A model generated the notes under the pieces. That model was not told the DNA's origin. It worked only from the letters and a program-made list of their open reading frames with translations, and made no database searches. Positions 1 through 8,643 of a DNA stretch of 10,024 nucleotides are shown piece after piece. The stretch comes from an uncultured Oscillospiraceae bacterium (GTDB lineage: Bacteria; Bacillota_A; Clostridia; Oscillospirales; Oscillospiraceae). A program made the translations under genes and the position numbers. The stretch lies in contig CAAEDK010000332.1 of NCBI GenBank assembly GCA_900754605.1, positions 1-10,024 of the forward strand, given 5' to 3'. How positions within the stretch are numbered: position 1 is the stretch's first letter; every line of letters begins with the position of its first letter.

Positions 1-107
1 CAGCGGCCCGCGTTTTCTCCATCCTGCCCTCTATTTTCCTATTATTTCGGTCTGTTTTGTGTTTTTTCCCGAAATGTGTTTTTTTACTACCATTCCAGCA
101 CAGACTA

Positions 108-116
108 TGCTATGAT
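108..116 (+). promoter_or_regulatory. Candidate extended -10 promoter of the flavodiiron gene
   Basis: The sequence TGCTATGAT is an extended -10 element: TGN followed by TATGAT, which is 5 of 6 against TATAAT. It lies about 50 bases before the ATG at 167. At a 17-base spacer the -35 position reads TACCAT, which is poor, so recognition would depend on the extended -10. Upstream, bases 1-107 are T-rich and hold no gene that I can see. The role is inferred from motif and position only. Confidence 0.5.
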
Positions 117-166
117 GTAGATGTAAGATTTTGCCCAAGCCTACTTAAAGAAAAGAGGTTTTTGAT

Positions 167-1522
167 ATGTACTGCATCCGCAAGGTCACAGATGACCTTC
201 TTTGGATCGGCGGCAACGACCGCCAGAGCCCTCTCTTTGAGAGCGCCCACCCTGTTCCCCGCGGGATGTCCTACAACGCCTACCTCCTGCTGGATAAAAA
301 GACCGTCCTGTTTGACACGGTAGACCGTGCGGTCCAGACCCAGTTCTTTGAAAATCTGGAGCACGCCCTGGGCGGCCGCCGCCTGGATTATGTGTTTGTC
401 CACCACATGGAGCCCGACCACGCCGCCACTTTGGGTGATCTGATGATCCGCCATCCAGAGGCCACCATCGTCTGCAACGGTAAATCTCTGAACATGATCC
501 GCCAGTTCCACTGCACCGATCCCAAAGGAGCCATGCTGGTCAATGAGGGGGATACCATCTCCACCGGCCGGCACAGTTTCACCTTCTACAACGCCCCCAT
601 GGTCCACTGGCCTGAGGTAATGGTGAGTTATGACGCCGCCGATAAGATTCTGTTCTCCGCTGACGCCTTTGGTACCTTCGGCTCCCTCAATGGCATCCTG
701 TTCGCTGACGAGGTAGACTTTGACCGGGACTGGCTGGATGAAGCCCGTCGCTATTACACCAATATTGTGGGCAAGTACGGTCCCCAGGTCCTGGCTCTTT
801 TGAAGAAGGCCGCCGGACTGGACATCCAGATGATCTGCCCTCTCCACGGCCCGGTGTGGCGGAAGGATCTGGGATATATTTTGGATAAGTACGCGAAATG
901 GGCCGCCTATGAACCCGAGGTCCAGGGTGTGCTTATCGCCTTCGCTTCAGTTTACGGTGGAACGGAAACCGCTGCCAATATCTTGGCCTGCCGCCTGGCA
1001 GAGCTGGGCATCCCTGTGGAACTGTACGACGTATCCGTCACCCACTACTCGTATGTGCTGTCCGAGGCCTTCAAGTACAGCCACCTCGTTTTTGCCTCCA
1101 CCACCTACAACAACGGCATCTTCGTCTCCATGGATAACTTCCTTCGAGACCTGGCCCACCACGCCCTCCGGGGCCGCAAGGTGGCCCTCATCCAAAACGG
1201 CTCCTGGGCCCCTGCCAGCGGCAAGCTCATGTCGGAGATCCTGGGCAGCATGAAGGATATGGAACTGTTGGAGGCCCCATTCACACTGAAGTCCTCCCTG
1301 GCTCCTGGGCAGGATCAGGAACTGGAGGCTCTGGCCCGTACTTTGGCCTCCTCCGTACGCGGCGAGGAACCTGTTCCGGAGGAGGAGACCGAACCTGCCA
1401 GCAAGCCCCGCGGCTTCGTCTGTAAAGTTTGCGGCTTTGTCTATGAGTCAGATACGCTCCCGGATGACTTCACCTGCCCCATCTGCCGCCGTCCCGCCAG
1501 CGATTTTGAGCCGCTGGCCTAA
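167..1522 (+). CDS. Flavodiiron protein (FprA/ROO type) with C-terminal rubredoxin domain
   Basis: This 451-residue enzyme is a cytoplasmic flavodiiron protein, a family that reduces O2 to water and/or NO to N2O in anaerobes. The N-terminal metallo-beta-lactamase-like domain (about 1-250) has all the expected diiron ligands: His80, Glu82, Asp84 (HHMEPDH), His147, Asp166 and His227. Their spacing is that of the classic rubredoxin:oxygen oxidoreductases. A flavodoxin domain for FMN follows (about 253-395, with SVYGGTE at 261-267). An acidic, Pro-rich linker (about 400-414) leads to a rubredoxin domain with Cys419/Cys422 and Cys437/Cys440. Only 14 residues separate the two Cys pairs, against about 29 in free rubredoxin, so this is the short form seen on rubrerythrins. 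The ATG has an AAGAGG ribosome site 8 bases upstream. The free rubredoxin gene downstream supports an electron-transfer role. Whether O2 or NO is the main substrate cannot be read from sequence. Confidence 0.95.
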   Translation: MYCIRKVTDDLLWIGGNDRQSPLFESAHPVPRGMSYNAYLLLDKKTVLFDTVDRAVQTQFFENLEHALGGRRLDYVFVHHMEPDHAATLGDLMIRHPEATIVCNGKSLNMIRQFHCTDPKGAMLVNEGDTISTGRHSFTFYNAPMVHWPEVMVSYDAADKILFSADAFGTFGSLNGILFADEVDFDRDWLDEARRYYTNIVGKYGPQVLALLKKAAGLDIQMICPLHGPVWRKDLGYILDKYAKWAAYEPEVQGVLIAFASVYGGTETAANILACRLAELGIPVELYDVSVTHYSYVLSEAFKYSHLVFASTTYNNGIFVSMDNFLRDLAHHALRGRKVALIQNGSWAPASGKLMSEILGSMKDMELLEAPFTLKSSLAPGQDQELEALARTLASSVRGEEPVPEEETEPASKPRGFVCKVCGFVYESDTLPDDFTCPICRRPASDFEPLA

Positions 1523-1583
1523 TCTTCCATTTCCCCAGCCGGACCGCTCCGGCATCAATCTAAATCGAAAGCAGGTTGTTACC

Positions 1584-1742
1584 ATGAAAAAGTTTGTTTG
1601 TGATCTCTGCGGCTATATCTATGACGAGGCTGCCGGCGCCCCCGATGAGGGCATCGCCCCGGGCACTCTGTGGTCCGATGTGTCAGACGACTTTGTCTGC
1701 CCCCTGTGCGGTGCGGACAAGAGCCAGTTCTCTGAGGCCTGA
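1584..1742 (+). CDS. Rubredoxin
   Basis: This 52-residue cytoplasmic iron-sulfur protein carries one Fe held by four cysteines and shuttles single electrons. Cys6 and Cys9 (CDLCG) and Cys39 and Cys42 (CPLCG) have the canonical spacing. The aromatic and acidic core residues typical of the family are present (YIYD, PGT, DDFVCP). The length matches free rubredoxins exactly. The ATG at 1584 has an AGG 8 bases upstream. The frame is open further upstream, but that part overlaps the preceding gene and does not resemble rubredoxin. The gene lies 61 bases after the flavodiiron gene on the same strand and before a strong terminator, so the two are probably cotranscribed. It is the likely electron donor to the flavodiiron protein, receiving electrons from an NADH:rubredoxin reductase encoded elsewhere. 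Confidence 0.96.
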   Translation: MKKFVCDLCGYIYDEAAGAPDEGIAPGTLWSDVSDDFVCPLCGADKSQFSEA

Positions 1743-1759
1743 ACCCTTCCCCGCTCAAA

Positions 1760-1801
1760 AAAACACCCCAGGCGTTCCATCAGGATCGCCTGGGGTGTTT
1801 T
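1760..1801. terminator. Bidirectional Rho-independent terminator
   Basis: A perfect 15-bp stem (arms 1760-1774 and 1787-1801, core CACCCCAGGCG/CGCCTGGGGTG) encloses a 12-base loop. On the plus strand it is followed by TTTTATT and starts 18 bases after the rubredoxin stop. On the minus strand it is followed by a run of seven T. It therefore suits both the rubredoxin transcript and the convergent DUF421/DUF4363 transcript. Confidence 0.93.
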
Positions 1802-1959
1802 ATTCTCTCCAAGCCCCTTTATGAGCAACAGAGAAATAAAACACTGCCAATCATGGAGGGAGCATATCATTTTCCGATCTCAAGACGCCCTTGCTCCCTG
1901 TCCACTTTTACTGGTACTGGATCTCTTCAGACCGCTTCAGAACTGAAGTCCACATATCT

Positions 1960-2340
1960 TCATAAAATATTCACCAGAGAAGGCTGCTCCATCTCAGACA
2001 GCAGCTCGAGCTGACAGATCAGTTCCGCATTGGCGGCGGTGTATTGGTCGGGCTCCTCCAGGGCCAGGTACTGTTCCACAGCCCGGAACATTTTCAGAAT
2101 CTGGTCGGTATCCGAGTGACGCATCATCACATGGAGATAGACGTCATGTGCCTTCCAAAGGCGGAAGCTTTCCTGGCTGAGCCGGGCTGCTCCCTCCCAG
2201 TCTCTATGAGAAGCCAGTTCCTGGGCCTGCTCCAGCTGCCCAGCCAGCCTATCGGTGAGGCGGTCTGAGTACCATGCGTTCCACAGAGATCCTCCCAACA
2301 AGATCAGCATCAGAGCCACTGCGCTCACCAGACGCTTCAT
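1960..2340 (-). CDS. DUF4363 family membrane-anchored protein
   Basis: This 126-residue protein has one N-terminal hydrophobic segment (about residues 4-20, after MKR). A charged, mostly helical remainder follows, rich in Glu, Gln and Leu. This is the layout of DUF4363 proteins, whose function is unknown. The segment has no clear signal-peptidase or lipobox site, so a single membrane anchor with an outward-facing helical domain is likely. The short WKAHDVYLHVMMRHSD stretch (62-77) fits the family. The ATG at 2340 overlaps the stop of the DUF421 gene as ATGA, and a GGAGG-rich ribosome site lies inside the end of that gene, so the two are translationally coupled. DUF421 and DUF4363 genes are often paired in Firmicutes, which supports the call. 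The family assignment is from memory and carries moderate uncertainty. Confidence 0.8.
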   Translation of the reverse strand: MKRLVSAVALMLILLGGSLWNAWYSDRLTDRLAGQLEQAQELASHRDWEGAARLSQESFRLWKAHDVYLHVMMRHSDTDQILKMFRAVEQYLALEEPDQYTAANAELICQLELLSEMEQPSLVNIL

Positions 2341-3029
2341 GCCCCCCGCCTCCCCTCCGACTCACGGGGAGCCAGATAGATCTGTCCCTGTTCATCTACC
2401 GTCATCAAAAAGACCTCCTCCCAGCCTTTCACTCCCCGCTGTTCCAGCTGTTTGTCAAGCCACCGTTTGTCATACCCCCGGACCCGGAGATTCCGCTCCA
2501 GAAGCCGTCCATCACTGATCAGCACCAAAGGCAGTCCGGACTCTTCAGCCTTCAGTCCAAGCTGCCCCATGGTAGGCGGCTTCTCCGCTGCCCGCGGCAG
2601 AACAGAGAGCTGCCCGTTGGTCTCCAGAATGGCGTATTCCACCTTTTGTGGATCTGTGTAGCCCTGGCTGCGCAGTTCCTCCAACAACTCGTCCACCGTC
2701 AAACGATTGCGCCGCATCTCCCCCTGGTCGATTTCTCCCCGCCGGATAACCACGCTGGGCCGCCCGCACAGCAGTGCCCGAAAACGTATGCTTTTCATCG
2801 TCAGAACAGACAGGATCATGGTCATGGCCAACAGAGCCAGGATAGGAATCACTCCAGTAAGCAGTGGGATCCCAAAATCCTGCATAGGAACCGCTGCCAG
2901 ATCTGCAATAATAAGGGACAAAACCAGCTCTGACGGCTCCAGCTCCCCCACCTGGCGTTTGCCCATCAGCCGGATCCCGGCAATGATAAGGATGTATAGG
3001 ATCACAGTGCGGATCAGTCCGGTGAACAC
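2337..3029 (-). CDS. DUF421 (YetF-type) membrane protein
   Basis: This 230-residue protein has three predicted N-terminal membrane helices (about 4-21, 33-49 and 56-77) and a cytoplasmic C-terminal half. The MGKRQVGELEPSELVLSLII stretch (22-41) between and into the helices is the family hallmark. The soluble part shows the usual DUF421 elements: a GRPSVVIRRGEI segment (89-100), LTVDELLEELRSQG (110-123) and VEYAILETNGQLSV (130-143). The biochemical function of YetF-type proteins is not settled. Some Bacillus members affect spore membrane properties, which is not evidence for that role here. Translation probably starts at GTG (3029-3027), preceded by GGGAGGAG about 9 bases upstream; no better ATG lies nearby. 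It overlaps DUF4363 by four bases. I did not find a convincing promoter in the roughly 180 bases upstream. Confidence 0.9.
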   Translation of the reverse strand: MFTGLIRTVILYILIIAGIRLMGKRQVGELEPSELVLSLIIADLAAVPMQDFGIPLLTGVIPILALLAMTMILSVLTMKSIRFRALLCGRPSVVIRRGEIDQGEMRRNRLTVDELLEELRSQGYTDPQKVEYAILETNGQLSVLPRAAEKPPTMGQLGLKAEESGLPLVLISDGRLLERNLRVRGYDKRWLDKQLEQRGVKGWEEVFLMTVDEQGQIYLAPRESEGRRGA

Positions 3030-3213
3030 AGTCTCTCGCTCCTCCCGTTGACGTTCTACGGCTCAGACGCTATGGGCAGCGTCCGCTCCTCATACAGTCT
3101 GCCCGCTTTTTCGATCTACTATCCAGGCCCATTCAGGAAGTCCGCTGGAGCACTTTCCTGCAATATGCCCAAAAGTCCGGCAAAAACTTTTTGGAAAAAG
3201 GGGGTTCCTCCTC

Positions 3214-3242
3214 TTGAAATGGCTTCAAATTTTCGATACAAT
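3214..3242 (+). promoter_or_regulatory. Vegetative-type promoter of carAB
   Basis: TTGAAA (3214-3219) and TACAAT (3237-3242) are separated by exactly 17 bases, a close match to the housekeeping sigma consensus. The expected transcript start is near 3249, giving a leader of about 60 bases before carA. The -35 element is part of an inverted repeat, TTGAA-N5-TTCAA (3214-3228). Upstream, 3181-3200 is A/T-rich and could act as an UP-like element. No attenuator hairpin with a T tail and no PyrR-type leader is visible. Confidence 0.7.
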
Positions 3243-3309
3243 ATCTTGAAACACTTTGAACATGGATATGGATAAGTGAACTGGAACAGAAGGGCGTGTG
3301 AGTGAATTG

Positions 3310-4391
3310 ATGAAAGCGACTTTGATCCTGGCCAACGGAAGCGTGTTTTCCGGAACCAGCATCGGCAGCACCTCCGACCGGATCTGCGAGATGGTATTCA
3401 ATACCTCTATGACCGGTTATCAGGAGATTCTGACCGATCCCTCCTATGCCGGACAGGGCGTTGTAATGTCCTATCCCCTCATCGGCAATTATGGTGTCAA
3501 CCACGAGGATAATGAGTCCAGCCGTCCCTGGGTGGAGGCCTTCGTAGTCCGTCATCTGTCCCCTCGTGGCAGCAATTTCCGCTGTGAGGGTGATTTGGAC
3601 TCCTATCTGAAGGAACATGATATTACCGGCATCCAGGGTGTGGATACCCGGGCACTGACAAAAATACTCCGCAGTCAGGGGAGCATGAATGGTATGCTCA
3701 CCTGTGCGGAGCATTTTAATGTAGCCGAGGTCATGGAGCGGCTGCGTTCCTATGAAGTGAAGGACAGCGTCCGCAAGGTGACTCGAACTGAGCCTGAAGT
3801 ATTTGAGGCCCATGGTGAAGAAAAGCACCTAGTAGCTGTGATGGACTATGGTGTGCAGCAGAACATCATCGAGTGCCTGCGCCGTCGTGGCTGTAAGGTG
3901 GTAGCCCTGCCCGCCTATACCCCTGCCAGCGAAGTGCTCTCCGGCGGCTTTGACGGTGTAATGCTCTCCAACGGGCCTGGCGATCCTGCTGAAAATACCG
4001 AAATCATTACTGAGATTCGCAAGCTCTATGACAGCACCATCCCCATCTTCGGCATTTGTATGGGACACCAGCTGCTGGCCCTGGCCACAGGCGCCAAAAC
4101 CGGCCGGCTGGCCTACGGACACCGGGGCGGCAACCACCCCGTCCGGGACCTGGAGAAGAACCGAGTGTTCATCACCAGCCAGAACCACGGCTATGTGGTC
4201 CTCTCCGATACAGTGGATCCCGCCGTGGCCGAGGTATCTCATATCAATGTCAACGACGGCACCTGCGAGGGACTGAAGTACAAACGCCCCAACTGCTTCA
4301 CCACTCAGTTCCATCCCGAGGCCAACGCTGGCCCCAAGGATACAGAATACCTCTTCAACCGCTTTATTGAATCCATGGGAGGTGCCAAGTA

Positions 4392-4392
<1 letters not shown>
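3310..4392 (+). CDS. carA: Carbamoyl-phosphate synthase small (glutaminase) subunit
   Basis: CarA hydrolyses glutamine and channels ammonia to CarB for carbamoyl phosphate, the precursor of pyrimidines and arginine. Numbered from the ATG at 3310 (360 residues, normal length), the N-terminal CarA domain begins MKATLILANGSVFSG and includes NTSMTGYQEILTDPSY. The class I glutamine amidotransferase domain (about 172-355) holds the nucleophile Cys250 in FGICMGHQ and the partners His335 and Glu337 in QFHPEA, plus SNGPGDP at 220-226. The triad is complete, so the subunit should be active. A GTG at 3298 would add four residues but sits only 3 bases after AAGGG. The ATG matches the conserved start of the family, though AAGGG is then 15 bases away, so the start is not certain. 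It runs directly into carB. Nothing in the sequence shows whether pyrimidine or arginine supply controls it. Confidence 0.97.
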
Positions 4393-7601
<3,209 letters not shown>

Positions 7602-7608
7602 TCCTTTT

Positions 7609-7644
7609 CTCCCTGGGCCCCAGCGGGCCCAGGGAGTGCTTTTA
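7609..7644 (+). terminator. Terminator of carAB
   Basis: A perfect 12-bp GC-rich stem, CTCCCTGGGCCC paired with GGGCCCAGGGAG, closes a CAGC tetraloop (7621-7624). It lies 7 bases after the carB stop. The tail TGCTTTTA is only modestly T-rich, but the stem is very stable. Confidence 0.85.
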
Positions 7645-7706
7645 TCCGCCTCTCCCCTCTCCTTCGGAACCTTTCTGCCGTTCTGCCGTCAAAACGTCTG
7701 ACTAGA

Positions 7707-7838
7707 TAGAATACAACCTGGAGGTGTATCCTTTTGGCCGCCCTGACAGGCGTCTGCCTGTAGTCCTCCCATCCGGTCCGTCTGGATGCCGCGGAGCTGA
7801 CGCCAGCTGAGACGCTGGAGAGCCTCCCCGGCCTGGAG
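7707..7838 (+). pseudogene. Broken 5' part of a secreted Ig-like protein gene
   Basis: In the same frame as the next entry, the DNA from 7710 reads NTTWRCILLAALTGVCL, then TAG at 7761-7763, then SSHPVRLDAAELTPAETLES and onward with no further stop. The first part looks like the hydrophobic core of a signal peptide or lipoprotein leader. GGAGGTG at 7720-7726 precedes a TTG at 7734 by 7 bases, and a TAGAAT (7707-7712) could be a -10 box. An intact ancestor would have run through the TAG. I read this as a nonsense mutation or a decayed start. A base-calling error or start-site relocation are the alternatives. Just upstream, TTCTGCCG is tandemly duplicated (7673-7688). Nothing else is seen between the carB terminator and this point. 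Confidence 0.5.
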
Positions 7839-8243
7839 TTGTACCTGGACACATATCGCGGCTGTACCCTCTCCATGACCGTCGTGAACCGCAGCGGCCT
7901 TTCGGTGGAATCCAGCGGCTCGGCAGATCAGGATACCACGCTCTATCTGGAACCCGGGCTGGATGTCTTACTAAATGGAAATGGGATCTGGTACAATGTG
8001 CCCTATGAGCCGTATACCTCCGCCGGGGTAGGTCTGGAACTGGCCCCAGGTGAGGAGGTCGAGGGGCAGGTCAGACTCTCCCAATTCGGGAGACTTCCGG
8101 ACGGCCAGTACCGACTCTCCTTTGTATACTGGAAGCATATCCCCGGGGATGAACGCCACCGGAAGGATCTCCCTCTCTATGCCTCGTACACCGGGCTGGA
8201 GATTTCGGACGGGAGCTACACCCTTCCCACCTCATCCCCATAA
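7839..8243 (+). CDS. Hypothetical protein with bacterial Ig-like domain (probable gene remnant)
   Basis: This 134-residue open frame starts at a TTG with no convincing ribosome site. It resembles bacterial Ig-like domains of extracytoplasmic proteins. Visible features are a beta-rich opening (CTLSMTVVNRSG, 9-20), a middle GIWYNVPYEPYTSAGV (49-64), the LAPGEEVEGQVRLSQFG stretch (68-84) and LPDGQYRLSFVYWK (86-99). Those last two stretches are typical of a family in which proline-glycine turns precede the late strands. The C-terminus is a short Ser/Thr/Pro tail. The frame extends upstream without a stop to 7764, but the signal peptide expected of such a protein is separated from it by a TAG (see the previous entry). 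As it stands the product would be a small cytoplasmic fragment or not be made. No catalytic motif is seen. The domain assignment is from pattern memory and should be treated as moderate. Confidence 0.55.
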   Translation: MYLDTYRGCTLSMTVVNRSGLSVESSGSADQDTTLYLEPGLDVLLNGNGIWYNVPYEPYTSAGVGLELAPGEEVEGQVRLSQFGRLPDGQYRLSFVYWKHIPGDERHRKDLPLYASYTGLEISDGSYTLPTSSP

Positions 8244-8247
8244 AACG

Positions 8248-8273
8248 CAAAAAACCACACCCTATGGTGTGGT
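8248..8273 (-). terminator. Terminator of the 26-codon small gene
   Basis: A perfect 8-bp stem, ACCACACC/GGTGTGGT (8254-8261 and 8266-8273), has a four-base loop. Read on the minus strand it is followed directly by six T (plus-strand A run 8248-8253), the classic intrinsic form. It lies 23 bases past the stop of the minus-strand small ORF. On the plus strand the tail is CCTGAACTTTT, so termination of the Ig-like frame would be weaker. Confidence 0.8.
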
Positions 8274-8296
8274 CCTGAACTTTTGAATCGATTCTC

Positions 8297-8377
8297 TTAC
8301 CGCTCGCTGGCAGAAACATCCTTACACTCGTAGATCAGATCCTCCAGATCCTCAGCGGCCTTCCACTCAAATCCCAT
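8297..8377 (-). CDS. Small acidic 26-residue peptide, unknown function
   Basis: A short ORF encodes 26 residues. It begins MGFEWKAAEDLEDL, ends KDVSASER and has one Cys at position 18. There are eight acidic and three basic residues, and the first two thirds look like an amphipathic helix. There is no signal peptide or membrane segment. The case for a real gene rests on its surroundings. A complete Shine-Dalgarno AAGGAGGTGA (8392-8383) ends five bases before the ATG. A TTGTTT-17-TATACT promoter sits just upstream, and a T-tailed terminator sits just downstream. I do not recognise the peptide. It could be a regulatory or signalling peptide, a small protein that binds a partner, or a leader-type product. 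It is convergent with the Ig-like frame and divergent from guaA. Confidence 0.72.
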   Translation of the reverse strand: MGFEWKAAEDLEDLIYECKDVSASER

Positions 8378-8405
8378 CGCACTCACCTCCTTCTTTTCGT
8401 CTGTC

Positions 8406-8434
8406 AGTATACCCTTGTTTCCAAACCAAAACAA
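8406..8434 (-). promoter_or_regulatory. Promoter of the 26-codon gene
   Basis: On the minus strand, TTGTTT (8434-8429) and TATACT (8411-8406) are 17 bases apart. The -10 matches 5 of 6 consensus positions. The transcript would start near 8399, about 20 bases before the start codon, just enough for the Shine-Dalgarno. An inverted repeat CTTGTTT-N8-AAACAAG (8414-8435) covers the -35 box and the spacer, a position suited to a repressor. Confidence 0.7.
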
Positions 8435-8444
8435 GCAGCTCGCC

Positions 8445-8463
8445 GTAAAATCTTTGTAAAATC
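8445..8463 (-). promoter_or_regulatory. Tandem 11-bp-period direct repeat, candidate activator site
   Basis: On the minus strand this reads GATTTTAC-AAA-GATTTTAC: two perfect 8-base repeats with an 11-base period, on the same helix face. They end 10 bases upstream of the -35 box of the small gene. An 11-base period is typical of OmpR/PhoB-family response regulator sites. The assignment to that family is inference. Confidence 0.4.
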
Positions 8464-8585
8464 CTGTATAGAAGCCTGTCTGCTGATAGGACCGCTCCCC
8501 TCCCCTTGCGCAAATTTTGTCAAACTATACTAGGAACCCCACCTTAGAATCCACGCATTTTATCCATGCTTGAAGGCACAATATC

Positions 8586-8614
8586 TTGCGAAAGCACCCG
8601 AATTGTGGTACTAT
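8586..8614 (+). promoter_or_regulatory. Promoter of guaA
   Basis: TTGCGA (8586-8591) and TACTAT (8609-8614) are 17 bases apart, and TGG just before the -10 gives an extended -10 element. The transcript start falls near 8621, leaving a leader of only about 23 bases, with AGGAGG at 8631-8636. There is therefore no room for a guanine riboswitch downstream of this promoter. The stretch 8464-8585 contains the palindrome TTGCGCAA (8506-8513) and an isolated TATACT (8526-8531) without a good -35. Confidence 0.72.
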
Positions 8615-8643
8615 GAGTCATACAAAAAATAGGAGGCGCTGCA

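Noticed and set aside
44..85. ATTTCGG/CCGAAAT inverted repeat followed by a T run, possible terminator of an upstream gene
   Set aside because: The stem is only 7 bp with an 18-base T-rich loop, too weak to support without the upstream gene being visible.
1857..1899. Inverted repeat AGGGAGC/GCTCCCT with a 29-base loop
   Set aside because: The loop is long and no immediate T run follows on either strand. The stronger hairpin at 1760-1801 already explains termination.
1821..1946. 41-codon plus-strand ORF after the first terminator
   Set aside because: No Shine-Dalgarno before the ATG, no promoter, and it lies between convergent genes just after a terminator.
2274..2933. 219-codon plus-strand frame antisense to the DUF421 gene
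   Set aside because: Its Pro/His/Gln-rich translation has no recognisable domain, while the minus strand encodes a clear family with hallmark motifs and a coupled partner.
3066..3083. Hairpin GACGCT/AGCGTC upstream of the DUF421 gene
   Set aside because: Six base pairs with no T tail or other element; likely chance.
3048..3275. 75-codon plus-strand frame upstream of carA
   Set aside because: It spans the carA promoter, has no good ribosome site, and its translation shows no coding character.
3262..3279. Five-codon ATG...TGA frame in the carA leader as a regulatory leader peptide
   Set aside because: No ribosome site, no pyrimidine- or arginine-related codons and no attenuator structure after it.
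8476..8490. Small hairpin CCTGTC/GATAGG between the small gene and guaA
   Set aside because: It needs a wobble pair, is short, and lies upstream of the predicted guaA transcript start, so it would not be in the mRNA leader.
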